From positions 340,103 through 404,102 of the forward strand of contig KQ965740.1 of assembly GCA_001574975.1 (NCBI GenBank): 64,000 nt of DNA, in the 5' to 3' direction. The notes under the pieces were generated by a model. It made no database searches. It had not been told where the DNA came from and saw only the letters and a list, made by a program, of their open reading frames with translations. The translations under genes and the position numbers were made by a program. This stretch comes from Gonapodya prolifera JEL478. Taxonomy: Eukaryota > Monoblepharomycota > Monoblepharidomycetes > Monoblepharidales > Gonapodyaceae. Shown here in pieces: positions 11,075 through 22,627 of the stretch (the stretch's first letter is position 1; every line of letters starts with the position of its first letter).

Positions 11075-12374
11075 TCATTTACGACTGGGTTGTCGTCTTT
11101 TAGGCGATTTGGGTCCTTCATCTCCGACATCACTCTTCGCTTTGCGTTTGCTTTTCGCTCCTTGCTCACCTCCCCCATACTTCGCTTCCAGTGAAGCAAT
11201 CATTGCGTCATACTTTTGCTCCCTTTTTTTCGTATTGCTCATTATCAGTTGTTTGAGGGACTCTTCTCCTGAATCGGTGCGCCCACTTGAGCCCCCTGCT
11301 TTTCGCAGTGTTTCATCGAGGCCGAGTTTCTTACGGAGCTCCTCCGCTTCCTTGGCCTCTTTGGACGCATCCGCCGTTCTGCGCTTTGTGGCTGCCGTCG
11401 AAGTCGTCTTTTTGTACGCAGGTGTTGACTTCAGCGTTTTGTCTGCAATCATGGAGTCGATAATAGCCTTGAGGCGGGGCTCATCATCCACTGATGAAAC
11501 CAAAACTTGTTCCTGAAGAGCGAGCGGTGGACGAGATTGTGGTGAAATAAATTGAACGTCCTACGTCTGTCTAAGAGCAGAACAGGACGTACCAAGATAG
11601 CATTCATGTCACCTTTAGCTTTATTGTAGGCGTCGATTATATCATTTCGCTCTTCGTCAGATCCTAGAAGTACCGGCTGGTTTACCATGAGTCATCCAAT
11701 CGACGAAACATGAGCTCACCCTTGTACTCCTTGGTAAACTCTTCAATCTTGAGGGCATCTACAAAGCCTCCATACAAATCTGCAAAATATTCGTCGAGGT
11801 CCTTGCTGCTTCCTTCGAAATCATGGAGCACCGTGGAAGCAGCGTCTTCTATGCTTCCAGTTCGATCATACCGTGCGCGCTTGCTTTCGTCGCACAGGAT
11901 AGAGTAGTACCTAAGGGTCAAGAGGTGCGCTGGCAGGTTGAAAGGGGATTTGAGCACCCCAAGAGGGGAAGAGCTCACAATGAAAGCTTCTGGAAGATTC
12001 GTGTTTTCTCAGTTTTCTCCTCTTCAGATGCATCGGAAGAGATCTTGTCAGGATGATGCCTGGGTAATCAGGCGAATCCGAGCGCAAATCAAGCCATAAT
12101 GTGTCGCGAAAGATTGGTCACGTCGAACAACGAACAAGGTCAGAAGCACACCACACAGATACCTCAGAGCGAGTTTCCTGTACGCTTTCTTGATTTCATC
12201 TACAGCAGCGGTCTTGTCCACTCCAAAAGCCGCGTAAATGTCGTCCCCTTCCTGGAACACATCATGAATTTCCGATCGCCGTTCACTCGCGTTTGCGCCA
12301 TCGCTGGGGTTCTCCGCATCCTCAATCGGCGGCTCGACTGGAGGTTGAGGCTTTGCCTTCTTCTTTGCAACCAT
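11075..12374 (-). CDS. DNAJC9: J-domain protein, DNAJC9-like
   Basis: An Hsp70 co-chaperone of the DNAJC9 class; the animal protein is a nuclear histone chaperone. The J domain is split by introns: DDIYAAFGVDKTAAVDEIKK with AYRKLALR on exon 1, the HHPDKISSDASEE exon with the catalytic HPD near 12040, then YYSILCDESKRARYDRTGS. The histone-binding region follows (YFADLYGGFVDALKIEEFTK, then DIIDAYNKAKGDMNAIL and EPRLKAIIDSMIADK). It ends with a Lys/Arg/Glu-rich coiled tail (EAEELRKKLGLDETL and KSKRKAKS) that can serve as a nuclear localisation signal. The order and lengths match DNAJC9 throughout. Start: ATG at 12374, before a Lys/Pro-rich leader. Confidence 0.9.
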
Positions 12375-12562
12375 GACCGGTAACTCGAATCAATTGAAAT
12401 CTGACAATACCAAGGGGAGGCGAACCATGAGCGTAAACTCGAATCAATTAAAAGCAACAACAATAATTATGAAAAATGCGAATGAAGTCTATCTATCAGC
12501 TCGTCAAATCATCACACCAGCCCATTACGGGAATGCAATCAAGGTACTGTGGGAGATTTACA

Positions 12563-14529
12563 TTAGTAACGTTCTGTTGCACATCTGTAAGCTGGAAAAC
12601 CCACTTTACACCAGCTGCAGTTGGCGTCTCTCCCGCTGTAAAAGGATACGAACAAAAGCACGAATATTACAATGATGGCCGGGATGGCCAACACCATAAG
12701 TATCCTCTTGCGCCGCTTATCCCATTTCCCAAAGGTGATGGTTGGCATGAATATCAATCCGGACAGAATTCCAGTGAAAAAACCTCCCAGGTGAGCAAAG
12801 TTGTCGATGAAAGGCAACAATCCAATGCTCAGAGAAATGATGACAACCACGGACATCTTCAGGAGCTCAATCCAGGGTCTTTGGATGAGTGACCAATTCT
12901 GAAAGAGGTCCAGCAGGAGACACGCCAGCAAGCCTGATGACAATGTCTCATAAACACTTTGTACCTTATTCTTCACAACAAAAACGTACCATATAAAGCT
13001 CCGCTGCTGCCCACGCTGACACTCAGGACATTGAAGTTCGCGCCAAAAACAAACCCTGCTATGCCGCTCGCCATATAAATGATGCCGATCCTCCAAGGAC
13101 CAAAGTCGCGCTCCATGGAAACGCCTGTCCTCAATTGGAACGCTGCGTTGAAAATGAAATGAACGATCCCCCCATGCAAGAAAATGGGAACGATGAAGCG
13201 AAACCACTGGTCGGCTTTTCCGTCAAATCCACACACGTCTGCAAGTTTGCAAGGTGTTGTAACCCCTGTGGGACAATAGGGTAGGTATGTCATAGAAGAG
13301 TTGGAAGTGTATGTGGGAACAGTGCGAATACAAGGAACGAATCGTGCACCCATGCGAATGAGGGGCTTCATAAAAATGAGGACAACAGTGAGTCATAAAA
13401 GGAAACCGTTAACCACTGAGCAAAACTCACCCCCGCAGCTGGCCCAATCATGTAGTTCAAGGATGGCTGAGTCTGGATGAACTCCCCCGTCATGTCTTTG
13501 TTAACGGCGAACGATAGGATAACTAGTGCCAGCTGAGCGAGTGTCACTGCGTACATGAAGTAAGGTCTGTGTTGTTTCATTTTTGCCAGCTGCTGTCGCA
13601 CTTTTGGGTTGTTGAGGGCTTTCGGCAAGTTCTGTGAACGATTCCTCTCGTCGCCAGTGCCTTGACCTCGACGAATGGTACCACTCTGAGTTCCATCAGT
13701 GGGGGAAGCTGATTCGCCATTGTGGGGTGCATCGAAATGAGCATGCGGCTGGGCCTTCCGTTTTCGCCCTAATGACTCAGGTGATTTGTTCCAGTCGCTG
13801 TGGGCTTCTCCTACAGGTGAAAGAAGGGTAACGATGGTTCCGACGGTTGCAAAGCATGACAGGTTGTGTACCTTGGGGACTCGATGGCCAAGGACGCACA
13901 GATCCGGGTCCACCCCCGTACTGTTCGCCAAAGTACGCACCCTGGACCCTTGAAGCGTTGTTTGGGTCATCGAAGGAAGGGTCACCACCAACTGCTCGCA
14001 TTTGCTGCATGTGGATGTAGGAACCTCGTCCACCAGCCGCCATCTGTGGCGTCTGTGGAAGGTGCACTCCCGCATTTGCTGCCGCGAGAAGTGTATCGGC
14101 TGTTTCCTCATCGACATAGAAATCGTAGTCCGACACCTCCGATTCTGCATCGCCCGGAGGCATTCCAGGTCGATATGCAGGTTGCATTCCAGTTGCACCT
14201 GCTTCGAGTCGTGCTCCTGAGTAGTTGGGAGAAGGTGTTCCCCCCGAAGTGTACTGTCCAGGTGATTGCGGAGCCTCCCGTGGCAGAAAGTAACTGTAGC
14301 GCTTGTACGCCTCGTCTTCCGTAGTTTCATGAGCTTGATCGCCTACTACAAAGTTCCATACGCTGTTTCCGAAATTTGTTGAGGCACCATACGAGCCATT
14401 TGGCTCTGGTGACGTCTGACCTCCCCGCTGACCTTGCGTGTCTCCACGAAGCGGAGGTCGTCCTGAAGCTGAGGCGTACGGATACGGATTTCCCGGTTGT
14501 CCGTTTTCAGAATAATAGTTGTCTGTCAT
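12563..14529 (-). CDS. Rhomboid family intramembrane serine protease
   Basis: A secretase-type rhomboid. A disordered cytosolic N-terminal region of about 200 residues (Gly, Pro, Tyr, Gln-rich) precedes the first helix, YFMYAVTLAQLALVILSFAV. The rhomboid core follows: FIVPIFLHGGIVHFIFNAAF, then ERDFGPWRIGIIYMASGIAG and the catalytic serine in GSSGALYG (about 12995-13015). FAHLGGFFTGILSGL supplies the catalytic histidine. A luminal Cys-rich loop lies between helices 1 and 2 (YCPTGVTTPCKLADVCGF). Both catalytic residues are present, so it should be active rather than an iRhom pseudoprotease. The first splice (CAA G|GTACAC, then |GA GAA) keeps frame. The start used is the first ATG in frame. The substrate is unknown. 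Confidence 0.88.
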
Positions 14530-14907
14530 CGTCGAATCGATGTCCCCAATCCGGTCCCGCACTTCTGCTGGGAGCGGCTCGTATCCAGTGGAAATCTGTC
14601 GTGGAAGCGAGAGGGGATAAACACGCTTCTTTGCTTGAGTAGAGCGTGAAGATTTAATATGCCAAGAAGGGTTGGGGGATGACTGGGATCGTGGATGTGG
14701 AACGAGCTCCGAATCAGAGTCGGACGAGGATAGAGTGGGATCGAGCGTGCGGTCAGACGCCAGAGCTGCAGATGATTGAAGCCACGCGTCGCCCAGCCAG
14801 CCAGGAACTCGCGTGACAATGAGCTACTTTTGCGAGCCGCTTTGGTTGCGACCAGTACTCTTCCAAAACCGTCTTGCAAGCCTCCACCCCAAAGCTAGAT
14901 TCAGAAG

Positions 14908-15478
14908 CTAACCTCCATGAAGTGTGGATATAAATACAATTGTATCACCCTCCTGCAACTCGTAACTCAATTGCCCCTCTAGCTCCCAATCAGCATCATT
15001 AATCAGAACAAGCACCCCCGGCCTCCTGGATGCAGAATGGTCCGAAAATATTTAGGGTGACATTGACATCTTTATAGAAACACAGTTTCACAGCTCACAC
15101 GGTGTCCCCTTGCATGAACATGTCCGGTTTACTTTTGAGAAGGGAATCCCGTATCCAAGGAAGTAGCGTCTTGACCGTTGTAACTTTTTCGGGTAATGTG
15201 ACAGACACCTTTTTGGTGCCTTGAAACAGGAGCTCCATGCCACCACTGACATGAAGTGCGAGGGCATTGATGCAAAGATTTCATGGAACGGGAAATACGC
15301 CATGCATGCCGCGGGTGCAAACTTATTAACCCAGCTGTTCGGTAATTATGAGAATAGACACTTACGTGAACTCAAGGGTGAGCTTCATTTCCTGTTTGGC
15401 AGCCCTCTTGCTTGGGTCGAGGTTCGGCAGCCGCCTGCTTGGGAACACCACCCCAATATATCCCCTTGAAACAGCCAT
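14908..15478 (-). CDS. URM1: Ubiquitin-related modifier Urm1
   Basis: A sulphur carrier for tRNA wobble uridine thiolation and a protein modifier. Three exons (15366-15478, 15099-15245, 14908-15025) keep frame and give 125 residues from the first ATG, or 95 from the inner ATG at 15388. The inner form ([20 protein letters not shown]) matches the usual Urm1 start, so the 30-residue leader may not be translated. [17 protein letters not shown] and [12 protein letters not shown] at the exact C-terminus are the hallmark sequences; the terminal GG is the site of thiocarboxylation, with no tail to remove. It lies head to head with the kinase gene, sharing its promoter region. Confidence 0.95.
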
Positions 15479-15483
15479 CTTCC

Positions 15484-17236
15484 ATGGCAGCAGCAGCAGT
15501 TGCGAATCCCGTACCACCCAAGCCAGCATCGAGCCCGGCGCTGAGCCTGGACCAGGTCTTCTCCTGGGGAAAGAGGCTTGGAAAGTGAGAGCTTATCCCG
15601 GACTGTTTCTCGACTCGTTCGATGTTAATGACAACGTCTCACGATTTCTCTCGCCATATCTTAATCAGAGGCTCTTTTGGGGAGGTTGGTGGTCGTACTT
15701 TACTCAGTGTTTCGAACTATGAACTTCACCACGTGTCCTTTCAACTTTATTCGAATCAATTAGGTCATTGTTGCGACAGAGAAGGCAACCGGCAACCACT
15801 ATGCTGTCAAGATGATAAAGTTTGTGCAATTGTTTGGTTTCGAACAGACCAAGCAAGTCATGGTTTGCCCCACCACAGCAAGACTAAAATCACCTCCAAA
15901 CACGATATCGAGGCCCTTCGACGGGAAGTGTGGGTGCTGGAGTCGCTTTTCACCTTTTAGTCCCTTCGAGCTCAAGGGCATTTTCAATGGATGGCAGCCG
16001 CATTCTGAAAGAAGTCAATCACGATAATGTGATGCGACTATTTAACACATTTGAGTCCGATAAGAACGTTTTTTTACAACTCGAGTTGTGAGTGTTTTGC
16101 TGTATCTCGATTTACTGGTCCATGCTTGAATTGCACCACTAGTTGCGCAGGTGGCGATCTATTCTCCAAAGTCGTAGGGAACGGAGTGTTGTTGGAGGAT
16201 GACGCGCGAAAATATTTCACTCAGGCGCTTAATGGCATTGCCCACCTTCACAGCAAGAAAATCGTACATCGAGATGGTAAGTATTAACCACTGCAGCTCC
16301 GCAAACCTGTTCGTGATATCACTCCTATTCATCAGTCAAGCCTGAGAATCTTTTGATGTCTACCGCCGATTCTGAGGCGATTGTGAAAGTGGCTGACTTT
16401 GGTCTCAGCAATATGATCCAACAAGAAGATCTCCTTTCAACTTGGTGTGGCTCACCAGCTTATATGGCACCCGAACTTGTGAAATCGCAAAAGTATGACG
16501 AGAAGGTTGATATGTGGTCGATGGGCGTTGTGTGTAAGTCCCTACTTGCAATCTCGGTAACTGGGTGGCGCTGGAATGACTTTTCGCACGACGTCCGCAG
16601 TGTACGTCTTACTCAGCGGTTGCTATCCATTCTGGGCAAACTCAAGCAAGGAAATCTATGAGCAAATCAAAGATGGGTGGTTTCCGAGTGAGCACAAAAC
16701 GCAATCATCATGCTACCACTGAGTTTAATGCTGTCACACAATTTGCAGCCCCCGAGGAAAACTTCAAAGGTGTATCCTCGGATGCTCTTGACCTCATAAA
16801 GAAGCTCATTGTGGTGGACCCCAAGGTCCGGCTATCAGCCGTTGAAGCCCTCGCACATCCTTGGATCAAAGCCGGCAATCACGAAGATGTGACGGCAGCA
16901 GATGCTGTCAAGAGAGTTGGAGCACGTTCAATGAACAGGGTACCTCCAGCCGTCGGAGCATCGAAAACTCCGAGCAATGGTCCTAGCCTAACTCAGAGTA
17001 TTGGCCCTCAGAGACAAGTGGGTCGCGAGAGAGTAGCTAGACTGAGGGAGTACATCAAAGAGCGTGGTTATGTGAGTGCTTGAGATTCAATTGGTGTGAA
17101 CACACATCACTGATTCACATTTTCGATCAAGGTGCGCACCTCAGATGATGACCAGAACTTCGCTTGCCCCGAAGAGATTATCCACGGATTAGATGAACTT
17201 GCGTCAGAAAACGGCCACGCAGCACCTTCTCGATAA
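15484..17236 (+). CDS. CAMK-group serine/threonine protein kinase
   Basis: At least eight exons. The leader [14 protein letters not shown] is followed by [11 protein letters not shown] 16-nt exon at 15669-15684 carries the rest of the glycine loop (GSFGE), and exon 3 begins [16 protein letters not shown] with the ATP-binding lysine. Later motifs are [29 protein letters not shown], the catalytic [29 protein letters not shown] and [30 protein letters not shown] closes the kinase domain. The tail ([10 protein letters not shown], ending [10 protein letters not shown]) has no FHA domain or clear calmodulin site. The motif set places it in the CAMK group, near CaMK/Chk2-like kinases; the exact family is open. 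It is convergent with SUMO, 86 bp apart. Confidence 0.9.
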
Positions 17237-17322
17237 CCTTGTAAATTGTGTACATCTCGAACAATCAAATCATGTTCAAATCGTCCCTAGTACATATGTA
17301 TCGACGTCCCTCCCGAAATCTG

Positions 17323-18111
17323 TTATTGAGCCCCCCCAATCTGTTCGACCGCGGTCTCAATGATGTCGTTGTCATCCATACCGAGATCGTTCGGTGTGTG
17401 ATCTTTTTGAATCTGAAGGGATTCGCAAATGTCAGGAAGAAATGCATCAAATGAAAGAATGAGAGCCCACCCGTTCCCCATCATAGAGGAATCGCACTGC
17501 ATTAGCATCCTATAAAATTGCGTTAGAGGCACTACTATTGAGTGTTGCGCACGGGAACCCAACCATGCCCGTCTTTTGTACATATGCATCCATCAGCTTT
17601 CGCAGAGGAGTCGTCGTTTTGATTTTAAACGCTATAGTCGAAGTTATCAGTCGGAAAGAAGGGGAGCAAAGCCGAGTCATTAGGACTCCGTGTAGTCACC
17701 TATTTCGTTTCCGTCTTGGCTCTTGACCTAGGAGCAAAACCACATGTTGTAAGTGGTTTACCACCCAGAGTGCACGACAGCACAAGAGAGCTTCTTATTA
17801 AAACTTGCCTTGATGTTTACTTATGTGAAGCAATCAACGAATCAGTGGAATCAAGAACTCGAGATTGCTAGGAATGAATGGACCCACTTTGCTTCACCTC
17901 CTGTGACATATCCGAGAAAGCAGCACGTATTCGAGATTACAAAAGTCGATTGTGATGATTTCCACAGTCGATGGTGTTTCGAGGTCCAAGAAAATCGAAT
18001 TAGCGATTTCTCCGAACGATGATTACTCCCTCAGCAGAGCAGATCGAAGTCTCCAGATATCGATCGTGAAAGATTTTCCAAAATCACCTTTGGCGTCGAG
18101 TCGTCTGCCAT
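17323..18111 (-). CDS. SMT3: SUMO (small ubiquitin-like modifier) precursor
   Basis: The beta-grasp modifier attached to lysines of nuclear proteins. Exons read VKSQDGNEI, then AFKIKTTTPLRKLMDAYV, then DANAVRFLYDGER, then IQKDHTPNDLGMDD with NDIIETAVEQIGGAQ-stop. The HTPNDLGM stretch and the GG followed by a two-residue tail (Ala-Gln) show a SUMO precursor that needs SENP/Ulp processing. MADDSTPK at 18111 fits as exon 1 and joins in phase. However, the first intron is long (about 380 bp) and the first beta strand usually seen in SUMO is missing, so another small exon may lie between 17750 and 18080. Without it the product is 81 residues, slightly short for the family. Confidence 0.92.
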
Positions 18112-18203
18112 ATCGTCGAAGTCGCGAACTGAGATGTTTGTGAGCGAGAAAATCCTTCCCCTCCAAAATGTCTTCACCTCAACAAAACTAATTTAAGTTT
18201 ACG

Positions 18204-20654
18204 CTACTGTCCACGTTTGGTATCGTCAATGAGGCCTACCCAGCCCTCAAGCAAATCAAGTGCATCATCCACATCTTCACCGGAATGAACACTTTTGGCC
18301 TCCTTCACAAGGACCGAAGCAACTTGCTCGGCCATTCTACCTTCCTTCCCCAGTCGCCCAGCTAAACCTCGCAGCTCGGTAACGAGCAAATCAGTACTGG
18401 CTTCCCCTGCATGTCCTGTTCCAACCAGAGAAGCCAATAAAGTTGGAACAACCGAGGCATGCTTCCTTTGTGTTGCTGTTCGAAGAATGGAAGCAGGCGA
18501 TACTGTTCGTACGCGCCGATGCTTCGGTGTCTCCACAGGAGCTGTACGGAGGACGTGTATCGCAAGCTCAGGATGTTGCTCAAGGGCGGTCAACGACGCT
18601 TCCATGATCGTGGGGGAACTTCCTGGCATCTGCTGTTCTGACAGCGCTTTCGGAAGGTGGCGCCATTCACTTTTCCGAACCCCTCGCGCGAAGTCCCACA
18701 CTTCCAAGACTGCATCTACGTTGCCTGTCCGGCCAAGAGCGCATATTAAGGCCTTCAATATTTCACTGTTCATGGGCCCAGTAGGGTTCACTTCCAGTGC
18801 AACATCGAAACATTCTGCCCCTGAAAGGGAACTGTTGCCGTCAGAGACCCCATGGAGCACTGCCAAGGCTGTTTTTCTCGAAAGGGGCACCTTAAACTTC
18901 AATCTCATGTCCCATGATCGTCGAATGGTCAGTGCCGCTCTTGAAGAGCCAGACTTCGCGAGCTCTTGGATCAATGTGTTGCGGACAACTGGACCCCATT
19001 GAACACTAGCACCCCGGTCAAATTCACGATCGGTCCATCCCGCAAATCGCGTTAGATCTTCAACACGTGCACCGCCTTCACGGCAGACTCTCGCCCATTG
19101 CTTCACTGCCGCAACGCCAAGGGAATCTGAACTCAAGCAACCCCATCCTCGTGCTGTGTTGAGCGTTGTGAGAATGTCCGATGGATTGGTCGAAGCAGAA
19201 ACTAGAATAGAAGCGGTAGAGACGTTCGGAAGAATGCCGCAAGACGACTGCAGCGAAAGGATGTGAGCAAAGACGGTGGAGGATTTTGGATGAGATGATG
19301 CCACAAGGGAAGCTAAGAGAACGTTGAGGATAGACAGAGAAGGCTCTGATCGGGTAAAAGCCTCGTGTTGCAACGGGGAGGTGTGTCCCGCGGAATGTTC
19401 ACCGTACACTTCCTCATACAGAGCAAGGGCAGCAGAGAGTGAAGGATGGTTGGGTTCTGCAAAACCGTTGCTACGGTGGTGGTGGCAGAGAGACCGTATC
19501 ACTGACGATGCCTGCTTCGATGGAATACAGCGTACGGAAAGCCGTTGACGAAGGTGGTGAAGGACTATTTAAAGATACATTTCAGTTCTGACACCCTGAC
19601 GGAGTAACATATGCACGAACGTACCGTTTATTGACTCAACCGACATCCCATTTTTGGCGTAAACTTCGGCCATGGCCTCATAAACTCGCTCTCCAACAGA
19701 CTCCGTGCCAGTAAAGTTCTTGCACCATTCACGGAAAAGCATTTCCGCCCATTCAACCCCTTTCTGCCCGAGCTTGCCAATGTCCAATATGAATCGACGG
19801 GCAACTGCGGAAGCAAGCAATTGGTCTGAACTTTCTGCACTACGGTGTAGCTCCAGTACTTCGGAGCACAAGTCAATTAAACTTTGACTCATAGAAGCCG
19901 ACTCCAGCGTCGGGAGGGATTGCAAAGCACGAGAAACCAGATCGAAGAACTGTGTAACGTAAGGGGAGAATGCACATGTACAATGACTAGCGTTACCTTG
20001 TCCTAAAAGAGCAGAGACTCATTGATAGCACACCTTTAGATGCCGTCCAATCTTCCTCCCATCCTCGCGAGCTCGAGTTGGATGGGTTGATAACGGCATG
20101 TCGTTCTCAAACCGTAGCCTTAGGTCCTTCAGAAAGGACTTTACATTGCGCAAGTCGTGTGTCCCGCTGTCTCTCAAGTTTGAATCAGAGTTCCCATCGA
20201 TGGCATTGACGGGCCTCTTATTGATACTCGGAGGCAGAATCCGAGAAACTGTATCAACGAGCGCCTTCTTTTTCCACATTGGAAACCTCCTGTCATAGCT
20301 CGGAAGGAACAGATTATGGCGATAGAACACAGGTTGATGGATGGTGGAGGATAGACTCAAAGTCAGTGTGTGATTACGAGGAGCAGATGTTGCAAATCCT
20401 TCGTCTAATGACTTGGATTGACTGGGAATCGGGTCGGAACTCCTTAGCCTCCTCCTAGAACCAAACTTCTCTCGGAAAACCATCTGCTCTAGCTCAAGAG
20501 AACATGGTTCCGCAGGGAGCAAGCGATTGGGAATGGATTGATCCTCCCCCGTCGCAACCGCGGCGATACGTTCATCGCCGTTGGGATTTCTCGAGATTCG
20601 TCGGGGAAATCGAGTTGTTGTCGTGGCGATTCGCGCCACGCTCTGGGATTGCAT
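18204..20654 (-). CDS. Putative mitochondrial helical-repeat (PPR-like) protein
   Basis: No close family is recognised. The first ATG in frame opens with MQSQSVARIATTTTRFPRR, rich in Arg, Ser and Thr and free of acids, as in a mitochondrial presequence. Three exons join in phase: the second starts at a cag before FFDLVSRALQ near 19950, and the third joins as SIN-VIRSLCHHH near 19505. The rest is about 550 residues of mostly alpha-helical sequence with repeated 30-40 residue helical hairpins (for example RVYEAMAEVYAKNGM, PMNSEILKALICALGRTGN, VDAVLEVWDFARG). This resembles pentatricopeptide or similar RNA-binding arrays. A role in organelle RNA metabolism or translation is inference. Confidence 0.45.
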
Positions 20655-20766
20655 GAGCCTCAGGACGGTGATGGTGGGAACAAAACATAGGTTTTGTGAG
20701 GACCACACAAATCAAGGACAATACATTCAAAAAATAAAGATCACAAAATGGCTGAAGTGCTTTGAA

Positions 20767-22055
20767 TCAATGGAAAGCCGGCTTTCTGTTATTTCCACTG
20801 GACGCTCGTTTTTGAGCGCTGAGCGCTTTCCCAGCTGATTTCGGTCGCACCCCAGTTGGCCCTGTGGGCTTTCTGCCTGACTTCGCCAAAATTTCTTCCG
20901 CTTTTACCATATACGTTTCTTCCGTGCCATCGAGCTGGTCCACCGTCCAGCCTACAATTGGCCGCATTCCTTTAGTGTGGGAATGTCCCTTTTTTGTATG
21001 GGCAGCGTATGGCGCATCATCTTCGAAAGGGTAGTAGTAGCCTCCGTCATCAGATTCTGGGTCGAGTGCAGAAGGTCCCTGTCCACCAAGCCACGGTCGT
21101 GTGTGTGAACTGCTCGAAATTGATGGCTGCGGTGGATACACAGATATGCGTGCTACCAGAGACTGATTTGCCTCGGCAGATTTCAGAAGTTTGGTTCGAG
21201 AATATGGGGATCGTTTGTCAGTTGAAATGTCGATGATGCGGCGCAAGATATGCTTTTCCCATGAGAGCCACATAGTCCGCCGTGAAGAGCCTGCAACCAT
21301 ATCAAATAATGCGATTGAAACTCACCAAGTTTTGCTCTTGTATACTTTTAAGCTCTCGAATTCGCTTTTCGTGGAACGGCGGTTGGTGTCCGGGGGACGA
21401 GAATGTCGCATTTTTCCGAGAAGCAATCTTTGACAGCTTCTGGAGAATTTTCAGATTTTGTTGGTGAATTTCTTCGGCACGCTCTGAAAATGTCGTGAGG
21501 TTAAACAACGCTGGGAATGTGATGGGGATATGTTCATTGACACTGACGTTGTTTGATCTTCTGCTGCTTTGCATCAAACTTGTGTTGAAATCCAACAGGA
21601 CGCGTATTATCTGTGGATTGCGCTGGTTAGCTACTTTTGATCAGCTTTGATCCCAACCAAGAACCAACCAATAGCAGAGCCAATGTTAGCGATCCGTTCA
21701 CGATGCTTCTGCTGTCTGTAAAAAGGGTAATGCTTTCGTGTATGATTTCAAAATGCTACGTATGGACAACCCACGCGTGGTCATCCCACCGCTTCTTCAA
21801 CCATCTGTTGGTACACGGTGTAAGAGAGTTGTACGGCAGATACTTTGGAATCTGCGTCAAATCATCTGCGTGAACGCTCCCTCGATGCTCAAATTGCTCT
21901 TCGGTAGCGTCGCTCTCCTGATCTTTGTCGTATTCGTACTGATCGCTCCCGCTCGAGGGGGATGCGTTTGCACGCGGACTTCTGGCGTCGCTCGCGGATG
22001 TCGCAGACACTCGTCTGTTCGCGGGAGCGGAAAGGGATTCGCGTGATTCGGACAT
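20767..22055 (-). CDS. CFAP97/KIAA1430-domain ciliary protein
   Basis: The C-terminal two thirds read as the KIAA1430-homology (CFAP97) domain: NRWLKKRWDDHAWVVHT continues across a splice into YRQQKHRERIANIGSAI. Then come LLDFNTSLM, ERAEEIHQQNLKILQKLSKI and HEKRIRELKSIQEQNLV. In known members this conserved block binds microtubule or axonemal structures, and they are found in ciliated organisms. The N-terminal region is Ser/Arg/Asp-rich and disordered. The last exon is Gly/Ser-rich with PIVGWTVDQLDGTEETYMVK. At least four exons; the first ATG in frame is at 22055. The call rests on the motif pattern and is moderately firm. Confidence 0.65.
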
Positions 22056-22627
22056 TGCTTGGCTGGGCGGCCGCTCTCTTCCAACGGAGCTCAAACAGTG
22101 TGATGAATCGTATCTTCGCAATGCATCGGCTAAATTCCGCTTGAAGCATCCAAATGATGACCCGACACGCAGATTGGTCTGGATGATGGTACATTTATTA
22201 GTCGATTCTCTTGTTGGTGCTTCTTTGCGAGAATGGGAAAAATATGCGTCGTGCTATCATTCAACAATTGCAAATAGTACGAGGCCCGTTGCACACAAAT
22301 CCACCAAAGTACCACTCCAACTATTACGTGCACACCGTCAACAAAGCCGCCCTCCTCGCCAAACTTCTCGTGCTTTGAACGAGAACGAGATTCGGGTATC
22401 TACGCCCCTCCCTGTACAAACCATTAAAAACTAAACGTCAGGAAATGCGCGTCGTTGACAACCTACATAACGTTGACGCTTTGCATCTCAAAAAGCCTGC
22501 GCAAAGCTACGCAAGCGAACGCCCTTCCCCTACCCTCCGCGTACGAATACTGACCAGAGGTAACAAAGCCCAGGATCGTGCGATCGTGCAAAGGGTCATT
22601 TTCCTGAATGCAAACAGCCGATGAGTG
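22056..22627. other. Intergenic region between CFAP97-like and POP1
   Basis: About 570 bp of mixed composition between two minus-strand genes, so it should hold the POP1 terminator and the CFAP97-like promoter. No exon or RNA gene is seen. An unnoticed 5' exon of the CFAP97-like gene is possible. Confidence 0.3.

Noticed and set aside
14530-14879. A minus-strand open frame between URM1 and the rhomboid gene
   Set aside because: Arg/Leu/Ser-rich with no domain, placed where the rhomboid 5' leader should be.
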